From Entoloma clypeatum (lineage: Eukaryota > Basidiomycota > Agaricomycetes > Agaricales > Entolomataceae), in contig OY751485.1 of the NCBI GenBank assembly GCA_963565915.1, positions 1 to 64,000 on the forward strand: DNA of 64,000 bases, read 5' to 3'. Shown here piece by piece: positions 1-8,585 of this stretch. The position numbers were made by a program, and so were the translations under genes. The notes under the pieces are model-generated. The model did not search any database, was not told the origin of the DNA, and saw only the letters and a list, made by a program, of their open reading frames with translations. Each line of letters begins with the position of its first letter. Positions within the stretch are counted from its first letter, which is position 1.

Positions 1-965
1 AAGATCTCGTGGTGCAGGTGGTACAGCCGTCTCGCGTCCTGTCGCCGTCAACGACGTGAGCTGAAGGGGTGGTGCAACTGGGATAGTCGTCTCGCGTCCG
101 TTTCGTCGTCGACGACGTGTTATGGGCCGCGTGGTGCAGCCGGGACATGGTGGGAGGTGTGGTGCAGCGTCGTGTCGTCCGTCGACGACGTGTGGTGGGA
201 GGCGTGGAGAGGTGAGAGGTGTGGTGCAGCCGCGATGTCTGGCGGTGGCTCTCCGCTTCCCTCCTCTATTTTCTAGTCGTCTTGGCCCCATTCCGTCGTC
301 GAAGGTGGGAGGTGGTGGGAGCCGTCTCGCATCGTGTCGTCGTCGTCGACGTCTGGTGGGAGGCGTGGAGAGGCAGGAGGTGTGGCGCAGCCGCGATGTC
401 TGGTGTAAGGTCTCGTGGTGGCTCTTCGCTTCCCTCCGCTTTTTCTAGTGGTTTTGGCCCCCACAGCGCTGGTGGTACAGCTGTATCGCGTCGCGTCGTC
501 GTCGTCGACGTGTGGTGGGAGGGGTGATACCATGCGCAAGACAGGAGTCCTGGTGCAGGCCCGTTAAATGGGGCGTCAAGACTGGGGTGACGTGGGGGTG
601 CTTACCTCGGCCATGCACGCGTGGTGGGCGTCCTGGTGTAGCCGCATCCCTGGGCAGCCGTGCCATTCCGTCGTCGAAGGAGGGAGGTGGGGAGTTGGTG
701 CAGCCGCGCCCGTCGTTGGAGAGGGGATGTAGGGAGTCGGTGCAGCACGTCCGTCGAAAGAGACAGGTTGGGGGCATCCTGGGGCAGTCATCCTGCTCCG
801 TCGAAGGAAGGGGGTCGTGGAAGGACGGAGGTTGGTGAGGGGACTCGTCAAGAGGGAGGTTCGGGGTGTCCTGGGGCAGCCGTCGCGTTCCGTGGTCGAA
901 GAAGGGAGGTGGGGAGGTGTTGTCGAAAAGAGAGGTTGGATTGCCGACCTAGATAACGAGATCGT
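1..965. repeat. Degenerate satellite with GTCGTCGACGAC cores (block A)
   Basis: Imperfect repeats in which a phrase like GTGGTGCAGCCG is followed within tens of bases by CGTCGTCGACGACGTG or a decayed form. Spacing varies from about 60 to 110 bases. The palindromic core is better conserved than the flanks. Open frames here run through the repeats in several frames at once and show no domain. I see no gene. Confidence 0.75.
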
Positions 966-967
966 CT

Positions 968-990
968 ACTAGGGACTACTCCCCAGTAGA
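968..990 (-). repeat. Boundary element, inverted copy
   Basis: The reverse complement contains GGGGAGTAGTCCCT, matching the core of the direct copies near 1,394, 3,661 and 5,626. With the copy at 1,394 it forms an inverted pair enclosing about 400 bases. Confidence 0.6.
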
Positions 991-1393
991 TGCAACGAGA
1001 GGTGGGAGCCAGGGCTTACCACAGAGGCCGATTGCACGGAACTTGCTTCCGTGCAGTCGAAAGTGAAAGATAGACACTGCACGAGGGTGGTCCTCGTGCA
1101 GTGTGTCGTCGTCGACGAAGATTCGCGGCCGTGGGAAGTAAACGACACACAGCTGTGCACAGCCAGCGCACAGCCCCCAGTGCACAGCCAGCGCACAGCC
1201 GCCAGTGCACAGCCAGTGCACAGCCCCACGGAACCGCATTCGTCGCCGACGAATGCAGACTGTGGGAAGCTCCACGCACCCGGGTGTAACAAAGTTGCCG
1301 GTGGGAGCTTTCCCACAGTCCGCATTCGTCCACGACGAACTTATCTCTGCACGATCTTGCTCGTGCAGCCACTCTCCTTCCTCTCTCCCCTCG
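991..1393. repeat. Segment with GTGCACAGCC repeats between inverted boundary elements
   Basis: Contains five or so tandem pieces of GTGCACAGCCAGCGCACAGCC near 1,150-1,225. It also has two copies of a TTCGTCG..CGACGAA palindrome with nearby CAGACTGTGGGA or its reverse, so parts can pair with each other (about 1,230-1,345). No gene is supported. Confidence 0.55.
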
Positions 1394-1434
1394 TCGCGCC
1401 CGAGGGACGTTCTGTCGGGGAGTAGTCCCTGGCA
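1394..1434 (+). repeat. Boundary element, direct copy 1
   Basis: Carries GAGGGACGTTCTGTCGGGG followed by AGTAGTCCCTGGCA. The outer AGGGAC and GTCCCT can pair into a hairpin. Near-identical copies occur at 3,661 and 5,626, each just before a different satellite array. Confidence 0.7.
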
Positions 1435-1440
1435 TCGCGG

Positions 1441-2535
1441 CCCTCGTCTCTCGTCCCTCCTCGGTCGCCTCAAGCTGCCTACGGCAGCCTCTCGTCCCCT
1501 ACGGCCTCCTGGAGTGCCCAATGACCGCCTTCGCCCCCAACGGCTGCCTCTCGTCGCCAACGGCTGCCTCTCGTCGCCAACGGCTGCCTCTCGTCGCCAA
1601 CGGCTGCCTCTCGTCGCCAACGGCTCCCTGTCGCGCCCAATGCCCGTTTCCCGCCGCCAACGGCTGCCTCTCGTCCCCTACGGCCTCTTGGCGTGCCCAA
1701 TGACCGCCTCTCTCCCCCCACGGCCGTCTCTCGCCCCGTACGGCCGTCTCTCGTCGCCAACGGCTGCCTCTCGTCCCCTACGGCTCCCTGTCGCGCCCAA
1801 CGACCCCTTCTCGCCCCCAACGGCTGCCTCTCGTCCCCTACGGCTCCCTGTCGCGCCCAACGACCCCCTCTCGCCCCGTACGGCCGTCTCTCGTCGCCAA
1901 CGGCTGCCTCCCGTCCCCTCCGGCCTCCTGGCGTGCCCAATGACCCCTTCCCGCCGCCTACGGCTGCCTCTTGTCCCCTACGGCCTCCTGGCGTGCCCAA
2001 CGACCCCTTCTCGCCCCCAACGGCTCCCTGTCGCGCCCAATGCCCGTTTCCCGCCGCCTACGGCTGCCTCTCGTCCCCTACGGCCTCCTGGCGTGCCCAA
2101 TGACCGCCTCTCTCCCCCCACGGCCGTCTCTCACCCCGTACGGCCGTCTCTCGCCCCGTACGGCCGTCTCTCGTCGCCAACGGCTGCCTCTCGTCCCCTA
2201 GGGCCTCCTGGCGTGCCCAATGACCGCCTCTCTCCCCCCACGGCCGTCTCTCGCCCCCTACGGCCGTCTCTCGTCGCCAACGGCTCCCTGTCGCGCCCTA
2301 TGGCCGTTTCTCGCTGCCTACGGCAGCCTCTCGTCCCCTACGGCCTCCTGGCATGCTCAACAACTGCCTCTAGCCCCCAACGGCTGCCTCTCGCCCCCGT
2401 ACGGCCTCCTGGCATGCCCAACGACTGCCTCCTGCCTCAACGGCCGTCGCTTATCGCCAACGGCTCCCTGTCGCACCTGGTAGCCGTCTCTCGCCCCGTA
2501 CGGATGCCTCTCGCCCCCTACGGCCTCCTGGCGTA
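1441..2535 (+). repeat. 20-bp tandem satellite (about 54 units)
   Basis: A 20-base unit close to CGGCTGCCTCTCGTCGCCAA is repeated in strict register across about 1.1 kb. Variants are CGGCCTCCTGGCGTGCCCAA, CGGCCGTCTCTCGCCCCGTA and CGGCTCCCTGTCGCGCCCAA. The variants recur in groups of three to six units, so there is higher-order structure. Because 20 is not a multiple of 3, all frames cycle through the same codons. That explains the 443-residue open frame here, which I do not accept as a gene. Confidence 0.9.
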
Positions 2536-3636
2536 GCAAGCGCCACGCGTCCACGTTCCAGGTAAGCACCACATGTCCCTCAGCCTTGACGCTCACTAAC
2601 GACCCACCCCAGTCCTCACCACCATATCACAGTCTCTCTCGCCCGTCTACACCTACCATGTCCCGTTTTGACGGGCGCCCGCCCTTCACGCTAGGTGACG
2701 AGACAGCTGTCGACGAAGCGACAAGGCAGGACCAGGGGACCAAGGGGCGAGGACCACCTGACCCTCTGCCTCGACGAAGGGAGACGGCTGCATCACGACC
2801 ACACCCCCCACCACCTCACCTGGTCGACAAAGGGGCGATACGGCTGCGCCACAGGAGAACTGCACCACCACCATACGACGAAGGGGCGACAGACGCCACG
2901 GCTGTACCGCCGCCACCACATCCACCTCTCCACGTCGTCGACGAGGACATGGGTGCCACCTCACGACATGGCTGCGCCACCACACCTCTTGCCACCTCAC
3001 GTCGTCGACGACGACACGAGACGCACCACGCGTTGTCAACCCCTCCATCAACAAGGCCACGAACGGCACCATTGCAGCTTCACCACCCCTCTTACCATTT
3101 CACGTCGTCGACGACGACACGAGACGACTGCACCTCCCACGTCGTCGTTGAGGGCACGAACCGGCAGGAAACCCACCACCACTTCGTCGACGACGACGAG
3201 ACGACACAGGTACCGCAGGAGACCTACGCAGTAATGACGGGGTCAACCACTTCCCATCGTCGACGAGGGATGGCTGCGCCACGATACCCACCGTCTCACG
3301 TCGTGAACCCCTACCCGACATCGTCGACGAGGCGACACAGCTACGCCACAAGACCTTCTCCACGTCGCCGATGAAGGGGCGACACGGCTGCACGACCGTT
3401 GGCGACGAAGGTGCGAGAGACGCCACGGCTGTCCCACCACCCCATCAACCACTTCAACCACTTTACTTTGTCTTCAACGGCACGAGACGGCTGCACTATG
3501 ACACCCCACCACCCGACGTCCACGACGATACGATACAGCTACAACCCCCCTCCCCACCTCATCGACAACATGACGCGCGACGGCTATACCACCGGCACCA
3601 CCGTTCTCACAACACATTGCATTGCTCGTCCTCTAT
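2536..3636. repeat. Degenerate palindrome-cored satellite (block B)
   Basis: Repeats combine GACGAAGGGGCGA or GACGACACGAGACG with ACGGCTGCACCACC and CACGTCGTCGACGA cores. It reads as the opposite-strand relative of block A. Long frames on both strands are histidine- and arginine-rich by composition only. No gene is supported. Confidence 0.7.
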
Positions 3637-3661
3637 CCCCCCCCCCCCCCCCCCCCCCCCC
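3637..3661 (+). repeat. Poly-C run of 25
   Basis: Twenty-five consecutive C residues directly before boundary element copy 2. The true length is likely uncertain in any assembly. Confidence 0.9.
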
Positions 3662-3733
3662 TCGCGGGCAAGGGACGTTCTGCCGGGGAGTAGTTCCTGG
3701 CACTCTGTCTCTTGTCCGATTCCACTTATTCAC
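3661..3733 (+). repeat. Boundary element, direct copy 2
   Basis: Shares with 5,626-5,698 the run CTCGCGGGC, AGGGACGTTCTGCCGGGGAG, TAGT(T/C)CCTGGCACT and then CCACTTATTCAC. It marks the switch from block B to the CTG-rich array. Confidence 0.8.
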
Positions 3734-4560
3734 GCGTCGTCGACGACGTCATTTATAGGTTTGCTGCTCCTGTTCGTGCTTTCACTCCACTTCGTCCGCG
3801 ATGAATTATTTCGTCTGCTGCTGCTGCTCGTGCATTCACTCTACTTCGTCGACGACGAATTTTGTTTGTCTGCTGCTGCTGCTCTCACACTTCATCATTG
3901 ACGACGTAATTTTTACGTCCGCTGCTGCTGCTCATGCTTTCACCCCACTTCGTCGACGACGAAGTTTTCTCGTCTGCTGCTGCTACTGTCACTCACACGT
4001 CGTCGACGACGACGTAATTTTTACGTTTGCTGCTGCTGCTCGTGCATTCACTTTACTTCGTCGACGACGAATTATTTCGTCTGCTGCTGCTGCTCTCACA
4101 CGTTGTCGATGACAACGTAATTTTTATGTCTGCTGCTGCTGCTCATGCATTCACTCTACTTCGTCGACGACGAAGTTTTTTCATCTGCTGCTGCTGCTCT
4201 CACACTTCGTCGTCGACGTAATTTTTACGTCTGCGGCTGCTGCTCATGCTTTCACCCCACTTCGTCGATGACGAAGCTTTTTCGTCTGCTGCTGCTGCTC
4301 TCACACTTCGTCGTCGACGTAATTTTTACGTCTGCCGCGGCTGCTCATGCTTTCATCCCACTTCGTCGACGACGAAGTTTTTTCATCTGCTGCTGCTGCT
4401 CTCACACTTCGTCGACGACAGATTTTTTTTGTCTGCTACTGCTGCTGTCACTCACACGTCGTCGTCGACGAATTATTTTCGTCTGCTGCTGCTGCTCTCA
4501 CTGGGGTGTCGACGACAATGACATTTTTTTTTCTGTTGCTGCTGCTCTCACTCACATGTC
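3734..4560 (+). repeat. CTG-rich satellite with TTCGTCGACGACGAA cores
   Basis: Units of roughly 50 and 100 bases alternate GTCTGCTGCTGCTGCT with CACTTCGTCGACGACGAA and AATTTTTACGT. The short CTG runs keep long open frames on the plus strand (alanine- or leucine-rich), but these are repeat translations. Confidence 0.85.
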
Positions 4561-4950
4561 GTCGACGATGACATTTTTACATTTCCTACTGGAGGTACCA
4601 CTTTGTCGGCGACGAATAATTCTTGACTCACACAACTGTATCCTGGGCAGCATTTCGTCGGCGACGAAACATTTTTTACTTGCGCACCTGTGCTCTGGGT
4701 ATTGTATACTCGGGCACCTGTGTCCTGGATGCCAGTTCGTCGGCGACGCAAGATTCTTTACTTGCGCACCTGTCTGCTTTGTATCAATTTGTCGGCGACG
4801 AATCATTTACTTGTGCACCTGTGTCCTGGGTACATTTCGTCGCCGACGAATGATTTTTTTTTACTTACACACCTGTGCCCTGGGCAACATTTTGTCGGAG
4901 ACGAAAGATTCTTGACTCACGCACCTGGGGCACCCACCACTACACTCCGT
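4561..4950 (+). repeat. Satellite with TTCGTCGGCGACGAA cores
   Basis: About six units of roughly 60-65 bases. Each has TTCGTCGGCGACGAA or a close form, then TTTACTTGCGCACCTGTG and TCCTGGG. The core differs from that of neighbouring arrays (GG or GC centre instead of GA) yet keeps perfect dyad symmetry. Confidence 0.8.
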
Positions 4951-5625
4951 GCCCTCACCACCACTCCGTCGATGACTGCTCACCCCAGCAACCACTTCAA
5001 CCAACCACACTTTGTCGACGAGCGGATGGTTGCGCCACGGACACGGCTGCACGACGAGACCCACCGCATATCGTCGTCGACGAAGGGGCGAGAGACGCCA
5101 CAGCTGTACCAGAGACTCATGACACCACTCTGTTAACGAAGGAGTGACACGGCTGCAGCAGAGGACTCACCACACCACTCCGTCAACGACGAAACGATGC
5201 AGCTGGACTGAGAGGCCCACCACACCACACTGCGTTGACGAAGGAGCAATGCAGCTGGACCAGGACGACCACTTCACGACTCCTTCGACGAAGGAGTGAC
5301 GGAGCTGCGCAGGTGAGTAACCAGTGACCACACCACTCCGTCGACAAAGGAGTGACACGGCTGGCAGGGGACTCACCACACCACTCCGTCAACGACGAAA
5401 CGATGCAGCTGGACCGAGTGGCCCACCACGCCACACTCCGTTGACGAAGGAGCAATGCAGCTGGAACAGGACGACCACACCACTCCGTCGACGAAGGAGT
5501 GACACGGCTGCCACAGGGGACTCACCACACCACTCCGTCGACGACGAAACGATGCAGCTGGACTGAGAGGCCCACCACACCACACTCCGTTGACGAAGGA
5601 GAAATGCAGCTCATTCTCTCCCCCC
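4951..5625. repeat. Satellite with CACTCCGTCGACGAAGGAGTG units
   Basis: Units of about 60-70 bases: CACCACACCACTCCGTCGACG, then AAGGAGTGACACGGCTGCA or AAACGATGCAGCTGGA. The core is an inverted repeat, CACTCC..GTCGAC..GGAGTG. No gene. Confidence 0.8.
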
Positions 5626-5698
5626 CTCGCGGGCGAGGGACGTTCTGCCGGGGAGTAGTCCCTGGCACTATGTCTCTCATCCAATTCCACTTATTCAC
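5626..5698 (+). repeat. Boundary element, direct copy 3
   Basis: Nearly identical to the copy at 3,661-3,733, including the trailing TTCCACTTATTCAC. It again precedes a CTG-rich array. Confidence 0.8.
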
Positions 5699-6120
5699 AT
5701 GTCGTCGACGACGTCATTTTTACATTTGCTGCTGCTGTTCATGCTTTGACTCCACTTCGTCGGCGACGAATTTTTTCGTCTACTGCTGCTGCTCTTGCAC
5801 TTCGTCGTCGATGCCGTGATTTCTACGTCTGCTGCTGCTGCTTTCACACTTCGTCGTCGTCGATGTAATTTTACGTCTGCTGCTGCTGCTGTCACTCACA
5901 CATCGTCGACGACAAATTATTTTTATCTGCTGCTGCTGTCTTACACTTCGTTGGCGATGAATTGTTTCATCCACTGCTGCTGCTCTCACACTTCGTTGAC
6001 GACGACATAATTTTAATTTTACGGCTGCTGCTGCTGCTGGTGCTGTTACTCACACGTCGTCGACGGCTGCAGCTCTCACTCACACTTCGTCGTCGTCGAA
6101 ATTTCTGCTGCTGCTGCTTC
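5699..6120 (+). repeat. CTG-rich satellite, second array
   Basis: Same architecture as 3,734-4,560: TCTGCTGCTGCTGCT alternating with ACTTCGTCGTCGACG-type cores and AATTTTTACGT-like spacers. Confidence 0.8.
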
Positions 6121-6600
6121 ACTCACACACCACGACGCTGCTCTGTCGATGACGAACAGACAGAGCTGCAACAGGAGGCCCACCACACCACTCCGTCGAC
6201 GAAGGGGCAATGCAGGTGTACCAGGGGATGCACGACACCATGGACACAGCGGCACCAGGCGAGAACCACCACACCACTCCTTCTACGTCCGTCGACGAAG
6301 GAGTATTGCAACTGCATCACGAGCCACATCACACTACTCCATCGATGAAGGAGTGTTATGGCTGCAGCTAGAGACTCACGACACCACTCTGTCGATGAAA
6401 GAGCAACGCAGCTGCAGCAGGATATCCTCCACACCATTCCATTGATGACGAGACGATGCAGCTGCAGCAGGCGACCCTCCACACCACTCCGTCGATGAAG
6501 GAGCGACACACCTGCACCAGGAGACTCACCACACCCTCCGTCGACGAAGATAGCCATCCCACACCATCTTCGTGCAGTTCCACCACCATTCTGTCCACAA
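6121..6600. repeat. Satellite with CACTCCGTCGATGAAGGAG units, second array
   Basis: Same family as 4,951-5,625, more diverged: CACCACTCCGTCGATGAAGGA with GCAACGCAGCTGCAGCAGG spacers. The order boundary element, CTG array, CACTCC array is therefore used twice. Confidence 0.75.
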
Positions 6601-6690
6601 TGAGTATTCAGTAGATACGAATTTTCTCTGCTCCTGTTAACAAGCACCCCAGTCTGTAACTCAGGTGCATTCTTTAGCCCATCTGTAGCC

Positions 6691-6816
6691 ACACCCTAGT
6701 CATACCCTGCCACCCACCCTAGCTGTACCCTAGTCATATTCTGTCATCCACCCTAGCCATGCCCTAGTCCACACCCTAGTCATACCCTGCCACCCACCCT
6801 AGCTGTACCCTAGTCA
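6691..6816 (+). repeat. 46-base direct repeat, 80 bases apart
   Basis: The 46 bases starting ACACCCTAGTCATACCCTGC at 6,691 recur at 6,771. A degraded copy lies between them. CCCTA words are frequent, so this may be decayed telomere-like DNA. Confidence 0.75.
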
Positions 6817-6862
6817 AAAAAGTTTTGTACCCTACCCTAATTCCAAATCAATTCTTCTAGAT

Positions 6863-6884
6863 AACCCCTAACCCCCTAACCCCC
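6863..6884 (+). repeat. Telomere-like repeat tract 1
   Basis: Three degenerate CCCCTAA-type units (AACCCCTAACCCCCTAACCC). Immediately followed by a hammerhead-bearing repeat fragment. Confidence 0.8.
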
Positions 6885-7124
6885 TTGAGACTTTGATTTG
6901 GGAACGACTCGCTATTTCGGTTCACTGTGGTGCGCCTTTCTGTCAGTTCGCTGATGGGGATTCCCCATAGCCTTACCCTTGCAGGGTCCTGTAGTCACGT
7001 GTGACTGTGAAGTTTCATGGTTGCACGTGATGGGCGCTGTCTGGGCGAGCGCTGTGTGGCGTCTTCCCTGTCACGCCGCTGTCAGACTAGGCCCAAAAGT
7101 GAACAATAGGCAGAGTCAGCTGTC

Positions 7125-7154
7125 CCAGAGAACAATAGCGTTATTGTTCTCTGG
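7125..7154 (+). other. 30-nt perfect hairpin upstream of ribozyme 1
   Basis: Thirteen bases, CCAGAGAACAATA, a GCGT loop, and the exact reverse complement. It lies 15 bases before the ribozyme. The same hairpin recurs at 7,843, 8,215 and 8,429. Confidence 0.9.
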
Positions 7155-7169
7155 AATGACTCAACGATT

Positions 7170-7248
7170 GCCGTATTCGGACCTGATGAGGCCTTTAAAG
7201 GCCGAAATAGGATCCTGGACTTTCCCCAAGTCCTATTGTCCACTCGGC
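7170..7248 (+). ncRNA. Hammerhead ribozyme 1 (type I)
   Basis: The catalytic core CTGATGA (7,183-7,189) is followed by a GGCC..GGCC stem II hairpin and then GAAA. Stem III begins ATA..TAT and continues GGACTT..AAGTCC. Stem I pairs GGAC (7,179-7,182) with GTCC (7,238-7,241) and, across an internal loop, GCCG with CGGC. The cleavage triplet reads ATT, placing the expected cut between 7,237 and 7,238. The open stem is stem I, hence type I. Core and stems are visible directly; activity is inferred. Confidence 0.9.
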
Positions 7249-7304
7249 ACAGGCCCCACAGTCGCCCCCTTCCATAGTCCTTCTTTGCGAAGGAACTACT
7301 TCTT

Positions 7305-7326
7305 CCCTAACCCCTAACGTTAGGGG
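7305..7326. repeat. Telomere-like tract 2 with opposed units
   Basis: CCCTAACCCCTAAC is followed at once by GTTAGGGG. The 16 bases 7,311-7,326 form a perfect palindrome of two oppositely oriented telomere units. Confidence 0.85.
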
Positions 7327-7842
7327 CTGGGGGTGAGTCCGGCCTTTGCTAGACTCAACGACGGACGTGCGCCCAACCCTAGGGTTGGGTTGGGAATGTG
7401 GGTCATCTCGCTCAGCTGGTGTCGGTTCGAACAATCGACATGTCTAGCGATGAGATGGCTTGCTTGTTCGCCCTTGCTTACTCCAGCTCTGATGTCGACC
7501 ATTGTGTCTGGCGTTTTTACGTACATTTCGTAAATAATGTACTTAGGTGGTTTCCCGTAACTGTTCTTACATGTTACTGGGTATTGGTTAGTTTTCTTGT
7601 TGTGTGTCCTTCGGGATAACGGTCTTCGCCTTCAAAGATCTTCGGACTTTGATGTGGGAGCGATCCGTTATCTCGGTTCACTCGGATCTCACCCGGACCG
7701 TTGGTCCGTGATGGGGATTCCCCATAGCCTTACCTTTGCAGGGTCCTACTCGGGTCCTGTCTTGGCGAGCGCTATTGTGGCGTTTTCCTCTCACGACCTG
7801 TCAGGCGTGTGACGAAGTGGACAATAGGCGGAGTCAGCTGCC

Positions 7843-7870
7843 CAGAGAACAATAGTTCTATTGTTCTCTG
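7843..7870 (+). other. 28-nt perfect hairpin upstream of ribozyme 2
   Basis: CAGAGAACAATAG, TT, and the exact reverse complement. Compared with copy 1, the loop changed from GCGT to a two-base loop with an extra closing pair, while the stem stayed perfect. Confidence 0.9.
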
Positions 7871-7886
7871 AATGACTCAACCGATT

Positions 7887-7966
7887 GCCGTTTTCGGACC
7901 TGATGAGGCCTATAAAGGCCGAAATAGGATCCCGGACTTATCCCAAGTCCTATTGTCCACATCGGC
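7887..7966 (+). ncRNA. Hammerhead ribozyme 2 (type I)
   Basis: Same fold as ribozyme 1: CTGATGA at 7,900-7,906, stem II GGCC TATAAA GGCC, GAAA, stem III closing ATA..TAT, cut expected between 7,954 and 7,955, stem I GGAC/GTCC plus GCCG/CGGC. One base in the stem III bulge differs (CCC for CCT), and one extra A sits in the stem I internal loop. Confidence 0.9.
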
Positions 7967-8018
7967 ACACACAGGCCCTCAGTCGCACTCCTCCTCGCTG
8001 CGCTCGTCGTAGTGCTCC

Positions 8019-8051
8019 ACCCCTAACCCCTAACCCCTAACCCCTAACCCC
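8019..8051 (+). repeat. Telomere-like tract 3 (CCCCTAA x4)
   Basis: Four perfect seven-base CCCCTAA units and a final CCCC, running directly into the truncated fragment 3 (ATAGCC). This is the cleanest tract in the window and fixes the local unit as TTAGGGG on the other strand. Confidence 0.95.
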
Positions 8052-8214
8052 ATAGCCTTACCCTTGCAGGGTCCTGAGGCACGTGCTACTATGAAACTTC
8101 ATGGTGGCACGTGCCTGTGATGGGCGCTGTCTGGGCGAGCGCCGTGTGGCGTCTTCCCTGTCGCGCGACTGTCGGACTGTGTGTCGAAGTGAACAATAGG
8201 CAGAGTCAGCTGCC

Positions 8215-8244
8215 CCAGAGAACAATAGCGTTATTGTTCTCTGG
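8215..8244 (+). other. 30-nt perfect hairpin upstream of ribozyme 3
   Basis: Identical in stem and GCGT loop to the copy at 7,125-7,154. Confidence 0.9.
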
Positions 8245-8260
8245 CATGACTCAACCGATT

Positions 8261-8339
8261 GCCGTTTTCGGACCTGATGAGGCCTATAAAGGCCGAAATA
8301 GGATCCTGGACTTATCCCAAGTCCTATTGTCCACTCGGC
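8261..8339 (+). ncRNA. Hammerhead ribozyme 3 (type I)
   Basis: CTGATGA core, stem II GGCC TATAAA GGCC, GAAA, stem III with GGACTT..AAGTCC, triplet ATT, cut expected between 8,328 and 8,329. Stem I GGAC/GTCC and GCCG/CGGC are intact. Confidence 0.9.
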
Positions 8340-8393
8340 ACAGGCCCCACAGTCGCCCCCTTCCATAGTCCTTCTTTGCGAAGGAACTACTTC

Positions 8394-8405
8394 ACCCCTA
8401 ACCCC
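8394..8405 (+). repeat. Telomere-like tract 4
   Basis: ACCCCTAACCCC, one and a half units, separating fragment 3 from fragment 4. Confidence 0.75.
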
Positions 8406-8585
8406 GACAATAGGCGGAGTCAGCTGCCCAGAGAACAATAGTTCTATTGTTCTATTGTTCTCTGAATGACTCAACCGATTGCCGTTTTCGGACCTGATGA
8501 GGCCTATAAAGGCCGAAATAGGATCCTGGACTTATCCCAAGTCCTATTGTCCACATCGGCACACAGGCCCCTCAGTCGCACTCCT
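8406..8585 (+). mobile_element. Telomere-attached retroelement fragment 4 (shortest)
   Basis: Starts at GACAATAGGCGGAGTCAGCT, the most severe 5' truncation of the four, just before the hairpin. The hairpin (8,429-8,464) has an extra 8-base TTCTATTG duplication in its centre. The ribozyme is intact. The tail matches fragment 2 (CCTCAGTCGCACTCCTCC). Confidence 0.6.
8481..8560 (+). ncRNA. Hammerhead ribozyme 4 (type I)
   Basis: CTGATGA core, GGCC stem II, GAAA, stem III and both stem I helices are all present. Cut expected between 8,548 and 8,549. It shares the extra A in the 3' side of the stem I internal loop with ribozyme 2. Confidence 0.9.

Larger units (their letters stand above)
6885..7304 (+). 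mobile_element. Telomere-attached retroelement fragment 1 (Penelope-like, inferred)
   Basis: Non-coding repeat related to three more copies downstream. In order it shows a GATGGGGATTCCCCATAGCC motif, a TGGGCGCTGTCTGGGCGAGC region, a near-perfect hairpin (7,125-7,154), a hammerhead ribozyme (7,170-7,248) and a short tail CCTTCTTTGCGAAGGAACTA that can itself fold, then telomere-like repeats. No reverse transcriptase is present. Assignment to endonuclease-deficient Penelope-like elements (Coprina/Athena type) is inferred from the hammerhead plus the telomere junctions. Confidence 0.6.
7327..8018 (+). mobile_element. Telomere-attached retroelement fragment 2 (longest copy)
   Basis: Longest fragment. 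Its right half matches fragment 1: GATGGGGATTCCCCATAGCC, hairpin 7,843-7,870, ribozyme 7,887-7,966. Its left 300 bases are not present in the other copies, consistent with variable 5' truncation. The 3' tail differs from fragment 1, with TCCTCGCTGCGCTCGTCG (a small hairpin) before the telomere repeats. An inverted CAACCCTAGGGTTG lies near 7,375. No open frame resembles a protein family. Confidence 0.55.
8052..8393 (+). mobile_element. Telomere-attached retroelement fragment 3
   Basis: Begins abruptly inside the CCCCATAGCC motif, so it is 5'-truncated relative to fragments 1 and 2. It contains the hairpin (8,215-8,244) and ribozyme (8,261-8,339) and ends with the same CCTTCTTTGCGAAGGAACTA tail as fragment 1 before CCCCTAA. 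Confidence 0.6.

Noticed and set aside
1205..2536. 443-residue open frame on the plus strand
   Set aside because: It is the translation of the 20-bp satellite. Equivalent frames exist in other phases and on the other strand, and no domain is present.
3371..4915. Several 100-256 residue frames rich in Leu, Arg or Ala
   Set aside because: They follow CTG and GTCGACGAC repeats; composition is driven by the satellite.
1..6600. CRISPR-like regular repeats
   Set aside because: Unit lengths vary, spacers are themselves repetitive, no cas genes are present, and the genome is eukaryotic.
7420..7450. GGTTCGAACAATCGAC as a possible tRNA T arm
   Set aside because: No acceptor, D or anticodon stems could be folded around it.
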